A DNA stretch of 64,000 bases from Ustulina deusta (GCA_023159155.1 JAJNNX010000002.1:1984001-2048000), one strand, 5' to 3'. Positions 1 to 12,359 are shown, numbered from the stretch's first letter. Notes: generated by a model from the sequence alone, not told the origin. Numbers and translations: made by a program.

Positions 1-239
1 CTCGGTTGCCTTTTATCTTTGAGGATTTTGAATTTCTTGAACATCGTTTTGGACTCTTGGTCGCGCGGCAGAGAGAGACTGGCAATTATAAAAGGGTCGG
101 ATATGTGGATGGGTGTCTGCTTAGTGAAGACGTCACCGCCGCCTTTCCAAGAGAAGATGGCGACATGTTCGCACTCGAGATAAATGGACTGGCTCCAGAC
201 CCCCTTCAAATCGAACGACGGGAGGTTGTGCTCATATAA
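1..239 (+). CDS. 3' end of a gene cut by the window edge, possibly HET-domain-like
   Basis: The reading frame is open from base 3 and ends at a TAA at 237-239, giving about 78 residues of a C-terminus whose start lies outside the window. The visible part is acidic and has a stretch around residues 20-35 (RQRETGNYKRVGYVDG) like the tail of many fungal HET-domain (heterokaryon incompatibility) proteins, where the last segment often reads 'YxRVGxxD'. That resemblance is weak and from memory. No catalytic residue or membrane segment is visible. It could be any large cytosolic protein. Confidence 0.35.
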   Translation, partial: RLPFIFEDFEFLEHRFGLLVARQRETGNYKRVGYVDGCLLSEDVTAAFPREDGDMFALEINGLAPDPLQIERREVVLI

Positions 240-1311
240 CCTAAGCACTTTACTGTTGGTCTAACGCGGCGTGTTTCCCGGGGACTTTTGCGCCCCCTTC
301 CCAAGGCTCATCTGTAGTTTCATTAGTCATGCTTCTGAATGCCGTCAATTGCCTTATCACTGAATTATTGTATAAGCTTGTCGTTAGGCCCCACCGGTAG
401 ACATGTCTTCCGGCGACTTGGGAATTCTCGTGTAAGTTTCTTTAGCGCTTGAGAAATCAAGATCGTCTAGAACACGTTCCACCAGTTTCTTTCAATCGGG
501 GCTTTCCATGAAATAAGTCGGTAGGAGAGAAAACTTCTTATAGAGGCTTCAGCATTGTATTAGGATATTTATACACTATATCGTCGGAAATAATCGCAAG
601 GTCAACATCATTTGGCATTGTGTTGGGTATACTCAATCCAGCCATCTTGCCCAGGCCAGTATTGATATTGGTTCAACATCCTGGAGCGTGTGCTAGACTT
701 ATGAGAGGAGACTTTGGACGAATTGAATGAAGTTTGCAGATATCGGGGGCGTAATTGCCTTTATCGGACAGAAATGAGATGCTGTCATGGGTGGTTATCC
801 CAGAGTGAAGGTTGGTCACAAGTAGGTCACTGGTAGATAGAAGGGTATAGGTAAGGGCTTAATATCATTGATTCCTAACCTTTTTCTCCTAAGTATTTTG
901 GGGAGAAATAGGTCTTTATATAAATATATCCTAGAATACAGACCCATATGGGTAGCTTCTACCCAATGGTGGCCCTGGTTCCTGACAGATGCTGGGACAT
1001 AATCCGTCCTGTTGTATCACGCCTCGTAGTTAAGCTTCTTGTTAGGATATTCTATTTGAATCTCGGAAAGTACTAGACGCAATGGTAGTCAGGGGAAAAT
1101 ATGCACTTATTTTACGGCTACTGTCTCTCGCACCGTCTATTCTGTCCTACAATTGGCTTGCTTGCACTCATGATTGCCCTTATCAATATGCCCAACTGGA
1201 AAGCAAGCACAGTCAAGGAGGTGGCAAAAAGCATCTGAAAAGGATGAAAAACTAGTATTCATATTATTATCTCTATTATTCAACACTGGTAGATGCATTG
1301 GAAATCAGAAA
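240..1311. other. Intergenic, no gene seen
   Basis: About 1.07 kb without a convincing reading frame on either strand and no tRNA-like or repeat structure. It holds the 3' flank of the cut-off gene and leads into the decayed thioesterase-like fragment. Confidence 0.5.
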
Positions 1312-1747
1312 TCATATGGATACATCAGTACTGATACGCGCAGGACGAGAAAAATTCACTTCAAAATCCAAACAAGTAGCTTGACTGGACATGACGCTGA
1401 CCGCCAACCACTCGACACCTTCTTTCGGCAGCGTCATCTCGACCTCTAAGTTCAGGACCACGGTCGGGAACCACAAGACGGCATGCGGTGCACTGTTTTC
1501 TCCGCGTTCTCCTGTCTTTCCTACCTTTTCATCCGATGATGCGTGCTTTTGGGCCACTGCCTGTTGCTGCAGAGAGGAGCGTCCGCAGCGCGCCCTGCTT
1601 AATTTTCTCGCCGCTGGCGGTGCGTAGCCACATGTTCAACATGCCGGGCGTTACAGGATCACTTCGGGGTACATAAAGGTGCCAATTACGGAGAGACCGC
1701 ACCGGTCGTTGTACTATTTCATAAAAGAATAATAGAATTGCAGACAT
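1312..1747 (-). pseudogene. Decayed thioesterase-like (hotdog fold) gene fragment
   Basis: Two minus-strand frames each keep a recognisable piece of a fungal thioesterase-like superfamily protein (PF13622 type, double hotdog). The upstream frame (1747-1529) contains PRSDPVTPG...MWLRTASGEKI, typical of the linker before the second hotdog. The downstream frame (about 1476-1400) contains LWFPTVVLNLEV and LPKEGVEWL, matching the second hotdog strand. The pieces lie in different frames, roughly 100 residues normally between them are missing, and neither has a proper start or end. I read this as a gene broken by a deletion and a frameshift. Family assignment is from memory of conserved fungal motifs. 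Confidence 0.5.
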
Positions 1748-2173
1748 TTAATGAAATATCTAGAGGCGTCAATGTAAATGCAATTATATTTGTCTTATGC
1801 CATGGTCTTTACGTGTATAAAGTCAGTATGTGTCAAGACCATGACTATCGGGAAGATGGTAGCCCACACCCTGGGGGTAGAGCTAGGTTCTCGTGGTATT
1901 ATAAATAGGGATAGGTGTTCCCCATAAAGATAGAGAAAGGCAGGAATCAGTAGATGCACTATTCGACTCCTACCTGTCCTACTTCTGCCTACCTGCTAGG
2001 TCACTATGTTCTTACGTACCCTCTATGTTGTCGATTTTGCACTCCGTTGGGTTTATTCTCTGACAATGACCCTGTTAGTTCATATCAGTGAGACGACTAA
2101 GGGTTGCATAACAGTCAAACCATTAGCTGAATAATAGCCAAAGCGTTGTCTCTAACATCATCAGTTTAACCAT
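1748..2173. other. Intergenic, no gene seen
   Basis: About 430 bases between two decayed fragments. Moderately AT-rich, with no supported reading frame or structured element. Confidence 0.4.
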
Positions 2174-2635
2174 CTAACTACTGTATCCTCTGTCTAGTAA
2201 GAGCCTGACAATGGGTAAGTGGCCGTGTTGGCAGGATGTGGCCAGCGCACTCCCCTGCTGCGTCATGGAGTTGCTTTTTGGTCCAAATCTGAGCAGTTCC
2301 TCGACAATGAAGAGGTGACGGCGGCCACATGCCGCTGCTAGAGCACTGCCATATGGGATTTCGCCGTAAAGAGCCGCTTCGTCCCCTGCACGTAGTAGTA
2401 CACGGACAACTTTGTCGTGCCCCCGGGCACACGCATGCTGGAGAACACTATTAAGATATTTCTGTCGGCTGGTCCCACCCATATGGTTTTTTGTCACCTG
2501 TATAAGCAGCATCCCGACAATTTTCACGTAGCCTTTTGCAGATGCCGCTTCAAGAGGCGTGTTCCGAAGCATCGATGTGAGTGAAACGCCTAGACTAACG
2601 CAATTGGCACCAGAATTATATGGGAATTCACACAT
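2174..2635 (-). pseudogene. Ankyrin-repeat fragment (orphan, likely decayed)
   Basis: A 153-residue minus-strand frame made almost entirely of ankyrin units: TPLEAASAKGYVKIVGMLL (about 25-44), a unit ending HACARGHDKVVRVLLRAG (about 68-85), SALAAACGRRHLFIVEELL (about 97-115) and SALATSCQHGHLPIVRLLL (about 129-147). Ankyrin stacks mediate protein-protein contacts. In filamentous fungi they often form the C-terminus of large NACHT or HET proteins. Here the first unit is irregular, no N-terminal domain is found upstream, and the frame begins between two spliceless stops. A piece of a larger lost gene seems likelier than a complete small ankyrin protein, but the frame itself is intact, so a short expressed protein cannot be excluded. 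Confidence 0.6.
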
Positions 2636-2955
2636 GGTGACGCGAGTTCAATCATAGAGGTTGCAAATGAAAGATGAGATGCCAGACCCTAAACCATAGC
2701 CCTTCGACATAGGTACCATATATCAACAACAACAAGGCAGTTGGTAGTGGGCTGCTATGTTGCGTAGAAATGATAATAAAACGCTGTGGTGGTATTACAA
2801 CATAATTTTAAATAAAAATTCAAGAGAAACCGGACAGTCAAAGATGTAGTTGTCACTTTTCCAGGAATCACCTCAAGCTTTATCCTGCCCGAACCTATAC
2901 GCCCCCATACCCTGCCTACCTGCCTACCTCCTTTTGTCACCCCAAATATAGAAGC
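2636..2955. other. 3' flank of tricalbin, no gene seen
   Basis: About 320 bases between the ankyrin fragment and the tricalbin stop codon. It contains a CT-rich run with CTACCTGCCTACC near 2910, probably part of the tricalbin 3' untranslated region. Confidence 0.4.
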
Positions 2956-5900
2956 CTACAGGCTTGGTGTGCTCTCGCGGCTAGTTCTGGGCTCCCTTTT
3001 GCTCAAGAAACTCCGCCTTATGCCTCCTCCCGAGGTTCCCGGGCGTGGGATCTCTTGGGCGGCCTCGAAGGTGCTCTTCAAAACCACGGTACAGCTACCT
3101 ACGTTGATTTCCTTTTCACCGGCACCACTCTCATCGACAAAATACAATGCTTCGCCAAAATCCTCATCACTGCCAAAAGTATGGTGACCTTTGACTTCAA
3201 TGCGGAACTGGGTATCTGGTGTACATTTATGTTTGAAGGTCTCGTCAAACCGAATTGTGCCGGGCGTCTCATGGTGCTTCGTCTTCGCAATAACTTTCTC
3301 TTTCGGGGCCAACTGCTTAATGACGACGTAGACGTCTGAGGAAGGAGGGTACCCAGAGGCAGATACAACCGTGAATGTGGCTGTCCCTTGGCCGGGGCCG
3401 CCAGGGGCTAAGCTATGGATCGAGGAAGCACCCATACTACCTTTTCGGCCATGGGATCTAGAACCATTGGACAATGGTGGCGGCACAGCCTCTCCGTCAA
3501 AGCCGATACCGCTTGAGTGTTTAACATCAGAGCTACGTCCCGGAGAATCCGCGTCGTCCATCACGATCGTGGGGATCTCAGTTATGCTTGGTGCTACGAT
3601 GGAATCATTGCTTTCGTCGTCCTTTTTACTCCGGAACCCGCGTTTGATAAAAGTAGCCCCCTTACCAACACCATGCCCAACAACACCAGCCACAGCTGCT
3701 CCGCCTTTGACTGGCGCACTCACGACGCCCGTAACAATCCTGGCCGGGCCACCAAAGGTGCCAGAGAAGGTACTGGTACCCAGTCTGGAGCGCGTGACGT
3801 AGTCAGGCCGGAAGAGAAGTCGTAATCTGATAGAACCAGACTTCCCATCTAATAGAAGCTTGACTTCTTGGGCTCGAAACGGATCGAGCTGCTCGAGATT
3901 GATATAGGCTCCTCCTAAAAAGTCAGGCTTATCGGCGAAATCGTAGTCGTACACCTTGCACTGGAATTTGGCGGCTGTCCGGGAGGGGACAGCAACTTCA
4001 AAGAATTCGTTCCAAACTGGGTTGAGAGTCTTCTTTTGAGTTTTTGACTTGAAGACTTCTAGGCCATTCAGTTCAAACTTGCAATACGGGTCGCTCTTTC
4101 CATTCGAGTCGGCAGCGGGAAGATCCGCACCATCTAACACGTCGACACGAAGATTTCCCATGTTGTTAATGCTCTCGCTGGGGTCGAGCTGCATCTTAAC
4201 AGGAATATACTTCAAACTCACTTTGACAGTTGCCGTGCGATTTTCTTCATCCTTGAGTCGTAAGACAGTGGGGTTGTTCTATAAATGTCAGGATTACCTC
4301 GTTGAATAGTTGAATGTCGGGACTTACAAGACATTGTTTTAGCGTCGCCAGCGTGTTGCCAGTCAACTTAGCTACAGTGTGATCTTCATCGCGTTCTTCG
4401 CCGGGCTTCTCACGCTTTTCACACACTCTTAGTGTGAGCTTGGAGAACTCTAGTTCGCGGATGAAGCAATCGCCGATCTCGTCAAATTTAAATAATTGTG
4501 ATTTTGCTGTCCCGGATGCATAGGATGGATAGAGCATATCATCCACAAATATTTCGAGATGAGTCCCAGTTTTGGGCATTTCACCCTCAATGAGATTGAA
4601 TATCAAAAACCCAGATTCGTAATTCAGTAGTTCTTCGGGAGAAAGGCGAACCTTGGGTATTTCCCTCGGTAGTTCCCGAGATCGTCGGCCATTTGTGGAG
4701 GCAGGTGATGTAGGCATGACGGGCGATGTTGGTGTAGCCGGCAAGTTGTTAGTACCCTTTGTCTCCAATGAGGAGATTTTGCCAACCTCCGAGGATCGTG
4801 GAGCATCAAGTGATGTCTTAGGAGCGCCAGCAGCAAGTTCAGTCTCCTCGCTGTCCTCTTCATCTGCAGGGTCGGCGATGTTTAGGCAAGGAAAGAATGA
4901 CACAGTAAACGTCAGCACTCCTTTCTCGATTCCCTTGCCGTGTAGGCGCAGGCCGACCTCCTGTGTCTTCTTTACGTCGTTTACTAACCATTCGCCGCTT
5001 TCTTCCTGCTCCATGTAGTCACCGGCGAATACTTCAACTAGGCCCAAGCTTCGGTCCTTGCCCACCTTTTCAGCGTCCATCACATCCAGCGTCAATCTGT
5101 CACGGGAAGAATGCATAGGCACGTATATGACTTCATCCCACTCAGGATTTAGGGTATTGCGGTGGGTTACAGTTCGGCCCTTCTCAATGCCTGAAAGAAG
5201 GACGCGAACGTAAGGATCAGACTTGCCCATTGTTTCGAAATTGCGAAGACCATGGGCGCTCTTGAAATGAAGACGCATAACACCAATAGGTGCCTGATAA
5301 CCTCCAGAGCTTGACAGCACACCTGGGATTGCGACGGGTTTCCATTGCGCTGTGATCTTTGCTCGGCCGGTGTGGACTCCGGTTAGGTGGTACCAGTCGT
5401 TCCCCTTCTCCATCATCTCGAGCATATCGTCTAATCTGATCTGGTATGTGCCGACTATTTGATCTCCTGCAATGTCACGGTCATCTTTGATAGCCAAACC
5501 GAGCTTGGCATTTTTGCGGTCGGTAATGAGGATTTCTTTCGACCCATCATCCCAGATGGGATTATTGGTGCGCTTCAGTTTCTTTGTGTGATGAACTTCT
5601 TTGCTATTCAGCAGCAAGACAGCGTAGGGATTGAGCAGTCCGACGAGACTCTTCGTGCCATCAAGATCTTTTGCTTGCTCGACAGTATACCGCAGGATGC
5701 CAGTGTTTGTCTCCGGTGGAGGCTCAACCTTGCCATCAGATAGTTTGGTTTCTTCGAGGACGGGGAAGAAACGGACGTCAACGTTGACCACACCTCGGGC
5801 CTTGCCGTTGGCGATTACTTCCAGCCGCTCATTCTCATATACCTCAAGCTCCTCAATTCTTTCTAGAGGGAAGGAGGCAACACCAAGTTCCCTATCTTTA

Positions 5901-7608
5901 CGAATATCATTGTAGTCATATAGCATGATATCGAGAGAATCGTTAAATGAGGTAACGACAACATAGTGTGTCTCGTTCCACCGTGGATCAGAAGTGTCCC
6001 TGATTGTCTTTGTCCGAGCGAGGGGAGAACGTTTGTTCAAAGTGAGCACAGCATATGGATCCGTATTACCAGAGAATTTGTCGGGATTTTTAAGGCCGTG
6101 GGCTCCATGGAGCGTTACAGCGATGACACCGATAGCCTGGTCGACTGGAGAACCAGCAAGCAGTTTGGCAACCTCGATGGGGAAGACATTTGGAGCGTAC
6201 ATCATCGGGGCTAAGTTGCCATGAATTTGCTCCTGTATGAAACTTTCAAGGCCGGGAATGAAGTTGATATCAAACCCAAAGGTTTCACCTCCAAGCGGTT
6301 TGCAGACATAATCGATAACAGGCCGTTCTAGGAAGCACATCTCGACTTTCTCTATGTGAGGGAAAGGAAACTGCAACTTAATCTTGAGTCGCATGATACC
6401 AGAGAAAGCCATATCCTCAACAATAACGTCCAGGCCTTTGCTGATCATAGCCTTGCCGATTCGAATCTCCAGAACGACCTTGGGGTTAATTTTGTTCTTA
6501 ATCTGGCGAGATGTCATGTCAGCTGTGTCGTTAGGCGTGAAACTAAACTTCCAATCCATGACAACAGTGTCGTCCTCGGCCTTTGGGTATGTTTTCACAT
6601 GATCCATCCTTGGGGGCTTCGATCCTAGTGTAAACGTCTTGAGCTTTAGGCTATCGAGGAAGGACGGCGTCGCGGAGCTTAGGACTTGGTCTACCGCGTT
6701 GATGACCGTCTGGGCGAGGACTGGTTGATAGATTGGCCAAAATTTGACTAGGAAAGAATTTATCCACTCTAAAGATTCATGGTCATTGTCCAATTTCTTC
6801 AGCGCCATCTCCCGAACAACATCGTCCCGAAAGTTCCGTCGAACTCGTCTACTCGAGGTGCGATAGTATGTCGAACAAGAAACCATAATAATAATGATCC
6901 ATCCTAAGCCGCCACCAAGGACAGCGACCAGCCAGGAGGAGAGACAGGCGAATATGATAACAGCGGCATTGTGGTACCAGTCTGTCGAACAAGTAAGAAT
7001 AAGTAGCTATATGGAGCCTCAGAGAGTAGGGAAAGGGGGCCAAATTACCACCAAAGAATGTGTCGGGGATCTTGCCCTCCAGCCAGGTTGCATGGTCGAG
7101 CATACTGTCATCGGAAAGGACGCTTTCGACAGGCCAACCAAAGCGCTGGTTCCAACCAACTTTGTCTGCTATATCTTCCTCTGTGAGGCCTTGTTCTTGT
7201 ATGGGCTTCCCACGTTCGTCCTTGGCGAACTCCACAACACCAGCCTTGGAAGGGGAAGGAAGGTCGTAGGCAACCTTGGTGCCATCATCAACATCGGTCA
7301 CGAGGGCTACTCCTTTTGGCCTTCTCGGGCCCCGTGGATCGTTTGGGATGCTCTATAATAAGACCCCATCAGGTTAGTATGGCAATAAGTATCGACAAGC
7401 TCGGTCGACAACATACAGCTTGAACCTGGGCTCGTTTTTGCTCGTCACTGGCGTCGGGATCGAAGGTAAAAGCAGCCACGCCGGCGTTATTGCTCTCCTC
7501 GACAAGTGTCTTCTGAGCATCGTCGGCGGTGACCGAGGAGGCAGGATCGCGGGCAGCTTCAATTGCGCCTTGCTGCTTGAGCTCACTCGCTTGTTGGGCG
7601 GTAGCCAT
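2956..7608 (-). CDS. Tricalbin: SMP and multiple C2 domain ER-plasma membrane tether
   Basis: Four exons on the minus strand: 7608-7417, 7352-7049, 6981-4328 and 4278-2956, joined in phase at GTATGT, GTAATT and GTAAGT donors, giving 1,490 residues. Tricalbins (extended synaptotagmins in animals) anchor in the cortical ER and bridge to the plasma membrane, moving lipid through an SMP tube. The sequence shows an N-terminal cytosolic tail, a hydrophobic hairpin at about 171-198, an SMP domain at about 232-432, and C2 domains beginning near residues 448, 588, 727 and 1091 with the usual (S/N)TDPY or KSDPY calcium-loop signatures. A weaker C2-like segment lies near 957 and another possible one near 1343. 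The length matches filamentous-fungal tricalbins. The start at 7608 is the only ATG that keeps exon 1 open. It is the largest gene in the window and is intact. Confidence 0.93.
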
Positions 7609-9640
7609 GATGCGCGATTAGCAGAGCTGCCGTGGCAGCTAAGTCGTAAGGGCCGATCAGACGCCGACTGCGATGGTGACCGACCGAGCGTTATTCTATG
7701 ATGTACACCTGAGTATATTGCGAGTGTGCCGTGTCGACTGGCGACGCAGTCGCTTGAATATATAGACGAATTCGAGCGGCGGGCAGCAACAAGGAATAGA
7801 TCGACTAGGCACCAGACCAATTGTTAGAGGGACGTTGCTGGTTTCTCGGGGATGTAATGATGCACACGTGTAGATGGGATACAAATGAGATACACTCCAA
7901 GTCCGACGTTGATGTGAAGAACAGAAATACTAACCGGGGGCGGTGAATTGGGTGCCAGAGGAGCCACCTGTCCTCACTTTAGTTCGACGAACAAGAACGA
8001 ATGGATGACAGCGAGTCGGAGGCAGGCAGTCGGCAGCGTACCGTAAGAAATGAGATGCTCCTGGCGGGAAAGTAAGTGCATGCAAACCTAAGCCTTGGTT
8101 TCGACCCGGGCTTTTCGTCTTGTGTACCAGTAGCAAGCAAGGAAGCGTCTAACGGAGCATCGTCATAATACCCACTTAACGAGCTCATATGTATAGGTCC
8201 TGTACTAGGTACTGTGTAGAGATGCGCCAATGTACACCTAGGTAGTCTGCTGTTAGGTAGTGTACATGCAGTATGTCCCTGCCTGCCATAGTGTAGCTGA
8301 TCTCTTCTCACTATTGGGTGGATAGCGGGTCTGTACCTCCCCCTGTTGTTCTGGGCGAGCTGGGCAAGCTGGGCAGTGGGGGCAGGCAAGCTGGGACAGT
8401 TGCTGGGGAACTGTGTACGCTTGCTTCATCTGGGCTTCTTTTTGCTAGGCAGTGCTGTGGGAGCCCTCAGCGGAACTGAGATCAGTGATGACACGACGTA
8501 ATGCTCGGGGGATCTGGGTCGATTTAGCCAATCAAAAGCATCAGGTGTTGGAGGGGTTACTTGAACCAGGGTTGATACCTCCCTAGGTGGGATTGTACTA
8601 GTAGTACGGAATTTACAGTGCCCACCACAGTGCAAATTTGGCAGGCAAGCCCTGCAAGAGGTACTGGTAGCTACCTTAGGTTAGCTACCTCCTTGTACCT
8701 ACCTCTCATCTTTCCACTCGGCCAAACTCTCGAAATAATGAACAGCGTCAAATTTCTAGGCACACTATCAATACAAGTAAGTAGAGGTTTCACTGCCAGT
8801 CGGAGTGTGTTGGACAGCTTATCTTCTAGGTACCTAATGAGCTATCACCATTTTCTGCAACGCTTGATGAAACGGAGCCGAATAAATGTACGCCAGATAT
8901 TATCTCTCTTTGTTTCATTGGCACAGCTGAAAGGACGAAAAAGGAAAGGGCCTTAGGGTATCAATCGAGTTGACTACAACCAATAGTCCAAGCCATGCAT
9001 CTATGTCCCGCTCCCACCAGTCCGAGTACTATGTAGGTACTGAGTATGGTATTCAGACAATGCATGCATACCGATCGTCCTAGTCTACCACACTCATGTT
9101 AGGAGGTCGGCACAGGATGCTGTACCGTACACGTCACAGTACAGACCATACTGTACAGTTATATTTTACTGCAGATCATTCCCTTCCGACCAAGTAACGC
9201 CAGAGAGCATGCATACAACCCTCCACCATCTCATGACCCTGCCGACTGCCGAAGTCTCCAGATGGCCAAAGTATCAAATACTGTTAGCACTAGAATGTGT
9301 GTTCGTGCTGGTCCCAAATCCACCGACTCCTAGACGAGGTGCTAACCTGAGTTAGGTATTAGGTACCATCAGAACTGCATTAGCAGCAAGCGCTAGGTCT
9401 CTGGCAGCTCAGCTAGATCTCGAGGAGAGGCTTACTAATATCCGACGGACGTAAAGGCCCAACAAACTTCGAGTAGGTGAACCCTAGTGAACGGCCTTCA
9501 GTCAAAGTTTATGATCGTTTCTGCGAATCGAGATGCTCTCTCTCTCTCTGCTCCTCTCCATCTTCGGGCATCCAAATCACATAGCCGCTCGTAATGATGT
9601 CGGCCTGCAGTGTAGGTACAACAGAAGGAGATAAGCCATA
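7609..9640. other. Gene-free region upstream of tricalbin with CCTA/TAGG motifs
   Basis: About 2 kb with no coding potential I can support. The first few hundred bases are presumably the tricalbin promoter and leader. From about 8,200 to 9,160 the sequence is studded with short TAGGTA, TACCTA and GTACCTAC runs and several GTAC palindromes, the same motif style seen in the larger gap at 19-27 kb. Confidence 0.5.
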
Positions 9641-9654
9641 AGGCGAAAAGCCAA

Positions 9655-9770
9655 ACAGCGCTGATAGGACTCGAACCTACCCACCTTATGTATGACCTGG
9701 CGACCCAGTAGAACCTCACTGAAGGGATCAATACAACTAAACCTTCATGAGCTATCAAATAATATAACGC
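9655..9770 (-). other. tRNA-like relic with A-box and B-box
   Basis: On the minus strand the segment 9754-9742 reads TAGCTCATGAAGG, close to a Pol III A-box, and 9677-9667 reads GGTTCGAGTCC, a perfect B-box. A run of four T follows soon after. The T-arm can pair (GTAGG with CCTAT), but I cannot fold a matching acceptor stem or a normal anticodon arm. It therefore looks like a degenerate tRNA or a tRNA-derived SINE head rather than a working tRNA. Confidence 0.3.
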
Positions 9771-10335
9771 ATGAGCTGCGCACATAGGATGACTGCCTAA
9801 TGAGATAGTTGGTAGGCACATATAATAAGTGTACACTAAGTTCAGAATATCCATCATCCGACTCAGTGGGTGCTTGATCCCGAGGTGATGCCTTGATGGA
9901 TGTCCTATCCACCCTTGGAACACCAGGTGGCTGGGTCCCGTGGAGCTGTGCTGACTAATGAACCACCCAAAAGTTTCTTGCACCAATAAATTAAACCGAA
10001 TTTCCTTCATTCTTGCTTCCTCCACCCAGTATCTCCCTTCTCAGACACGCACACCAGCTTCAACCAGCTTGGTAGGCTGGTCTGCAGCAACCATTGGTAA
10101 GTGAATATTTTTTTCTCTTTCGCATTCAAGCCGCTGTCGGATGATGTACCTAAAAAGCATGTATTACCTGATCATCACCTGATGAACCAAATTTATCACC
10201 AAGATCTCTGACCACCGACGCATTTTGTACCATTTGAGTCCTGCTTTCACGTCCTGGCGAATTGGAAGCTAACAATCAAATTTGATTCCATCAGGGTTTG
10301 TGCCACAGACTTTTAGGAAACCATCGCGTGCCCAA
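9771..10335. other. Upstream region of the molybdopterin synthase small-subunit gene
   Basis: About 560 bases, no gene seen. CT-rich stretches near 10,100-10,260 suggest a transcribed leader, possibly with an intron in the 5' untranslated region, since a plausible acceptor (CCACAG) sits at about 10,305-10,310 before the start codon. Confidence 0.35.
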
Positions 10336-10638
10336 ATGGCCGCCACCCCAAAGTCGCCGAAGGATCACTTCATCGTCCTCTACTTTGCAAGTGCAAGCTC
10401 CTTCACATCTAAAGACTATGACACGCTTCCCGCACCGCTCCCGATCGGCAAATTGTTCGATGCGCTGGAAGATAAACACAGTGGCATCAAGGAAAAGATT
10501 CTCTCCTCGTGCCTTGTGACTGTCAACCTCAATTATGTCGACGTGCCCAATACCGACAGTGAAGATGTATCAGAATCAAGCGTGGTGATTCAAGAGGGTG
10601 ACGAGGTCGCTATCATCCCTCCTGTTAGCTCTGGTTGA
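10336..10638 (+). CDS. cnxG: Molybdopterin synthase sulfur carrier subunit (MoaD/MOCS2A type)
   Basis: A single-exon, 100-residue protein with the MoaD ubiquitin-like fold. It carries the thiocarboxylated C-terminal glycine that donates sulfur to precursor Z, making molybdopterin for nitrate reductase and related enzymes in the cytosol. Visible features are an N-terminal beta strand (HFIVLYFASA), the central 'LDNVxVNLNYV'-like strand (VTVNLNYVDVP) and the hallmark C-terminus GDEVAIIPPVSSG. The length fits the family (about 90-105). I chose the ATG at 10336. An in-frame ATG at 10282 would add 18 residues with no family support. The terminal pair is Ser-Gly rather than the textbook Gly-Gly, but the reactive last Gly is present. 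The symbol follows Aspergillus usage and is by homology only. Confidence 0.88.
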   Translation: MAATPKSPKDHFIVLYFASASSFTSKDYDTLPAPLPIGKLFDALEDKHSGIKEKILSSCLVTVNLNYVDVPNTDSEDVSESSVVIQEGDEVAIIPPVSSG

Positions 10639-12359
10639 TAGGAGATGTTTACACGCTATAAATAATACGATGCCTCGAAGGTGATGATCATTGGCCTTGT
10701 GATGGGATAGGAAACGATTGCTTTTGTGCTCTACCGAGGCTCCCCATCTGATGCTGAGGGAAGAAGCGGCTCGCTTTCTCGACCTCGGTCATGCGCCTCT
10801 ACTATTACAACACCACACATCCTCGACCTCCCCCGTAACATGCCGAGTCTCCAGATCTTCCACCACCCGGGATGCTTCGTATTATGCGCAACTAACCTCC
10901 TCGCCACGACCCTGACTAGCCAGATCAAAAAGACGAGAAGCAGTGTACATGCGATGGTAACGAGGGAAGTGAGAGTTGTGACCGTGGATACGTGACAGCC
11001 AAGAGGCCGAGTACGAATTTCCCATCGCTCAGCCCAATGCGGACACGTATTGTCGCCCTCCCACGCCGGGGCGAGAAACTGTAACCGGTGGGAGTTAGGG
11101 ACGCACGTCCAAGACTAAATGCAGCGTCCGATTAGTATTAGCAGGCCGCGTAGGGTAGTACTCTTAGGAGTACCTTGAGAGTACTCTTCAGGGTTGCATG
11201 AAGACAGGAGGCAAGCAACCGCATTGCTGCGTTTGGAGCACCCAAGGAGAGAATTCATAACCAGGTCCACCAGATAGAGAATACACCTATGCTTGATACA
11301 ACCGAGAGATACGAAAGTTCCCAGATAAAGAAGTGCATACAAATGGACACCAGCTGCAATCCGGCTGCCTCAGGCAACCTTTGCAATCCTGATTCGCCCA
11401 ACACCGTAAGAGATGCGCATCATCAGCGGCGCTACGAGCGAAGAACGTCTCGTTCATCATTGAGACGCGCGGAGACGAAGTGGAGACCCTCGAACAGCCC
11501 TCGATCGGCTGTTTGATGGTAGGTACACGTCAAGCTCTTCTTCCTCCCGTCTGGTTAATACCCCGCTTCGACCAGTCGTAGTACCTGCGGAGACGCGATT
11601 GAACGGAAGCGGGATAAAACCATGGAAATGGAATCTTTCAAGAACCAACGGCCTTTTCGAACGACCAACTTGCGGGGAACAGGTGGGAGAGAAAGATGGC
11701 TTCTTTGCCAAAGCATTTCAGCCTCCGGGTAACGAACTCCGGATGCAGTGCTCAGTCCTGGCCCGTTACTTGGGTTATCTTGTGGGGTGGGGTTACTTAA
11801 GCATCTATCTGGGGCTTGCCGAGTGCGTGGGCTAGGTATCTGACCTATTTTCAGTTTCAAAATAACAGGACAAGTTCGAGTTGGACCAGTACCGGCGCAA
11901 GGATGAGTGCAAACCTCGATAGGCACTTTTGGTAGAACTAGATGAGAATTTATTAAACCACTGTGGATGATCTATCACTTATGATATATCACGGAGAGGC
12001 AATTGGATGATGGGATGTATCTAGGACGCCAAATACTGTTAGACGCTGATGAAGTCTATTCATGCGAACATTTCGCTGCACTGATCTGACGCAGCGGATG
12101 CTATGGTTCATATGTAGCAAATTATCATCTCTCTGAATCCAACGCCAACATACAATGCCTGCTTTGCCTGTTGACACTCCAAGAGAGCAAGTCCTCACCC
12201 TTCCGGCGTGACAACCAGGATGACCATGCTAAACTAACCGAGTTCTGCGGGATGGAGACGGACCCGGAAACCATTCATTCTGATGAGGAGATGATGAAGC
12301 GACCTTTGGTTAGTCTAGTCCAGAGTCGCAAAGTCCCCATTTCTTCCCGATGATGCATC
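10639..12359. other. Intergenic between cnxG and the MOB gene, no gene seen
   Basis: About 1.7 kb between convergently transcribed genes. Several small frames exist but none shows a domain, codon usage or splice pattern that I trust. A palindromic piece around 11,140-11,190 (GTACTCTTAGGAGTAC and GAGAGTACTC) could form a small hairpin. Confidence 0.45.

Noticed and set aside
9498..10025. A 175-codon minus-strand frame upstream of cnxG
   Set aside because: No recognisable domain, mixed composition, and it overlaps the tRNA-like relic.
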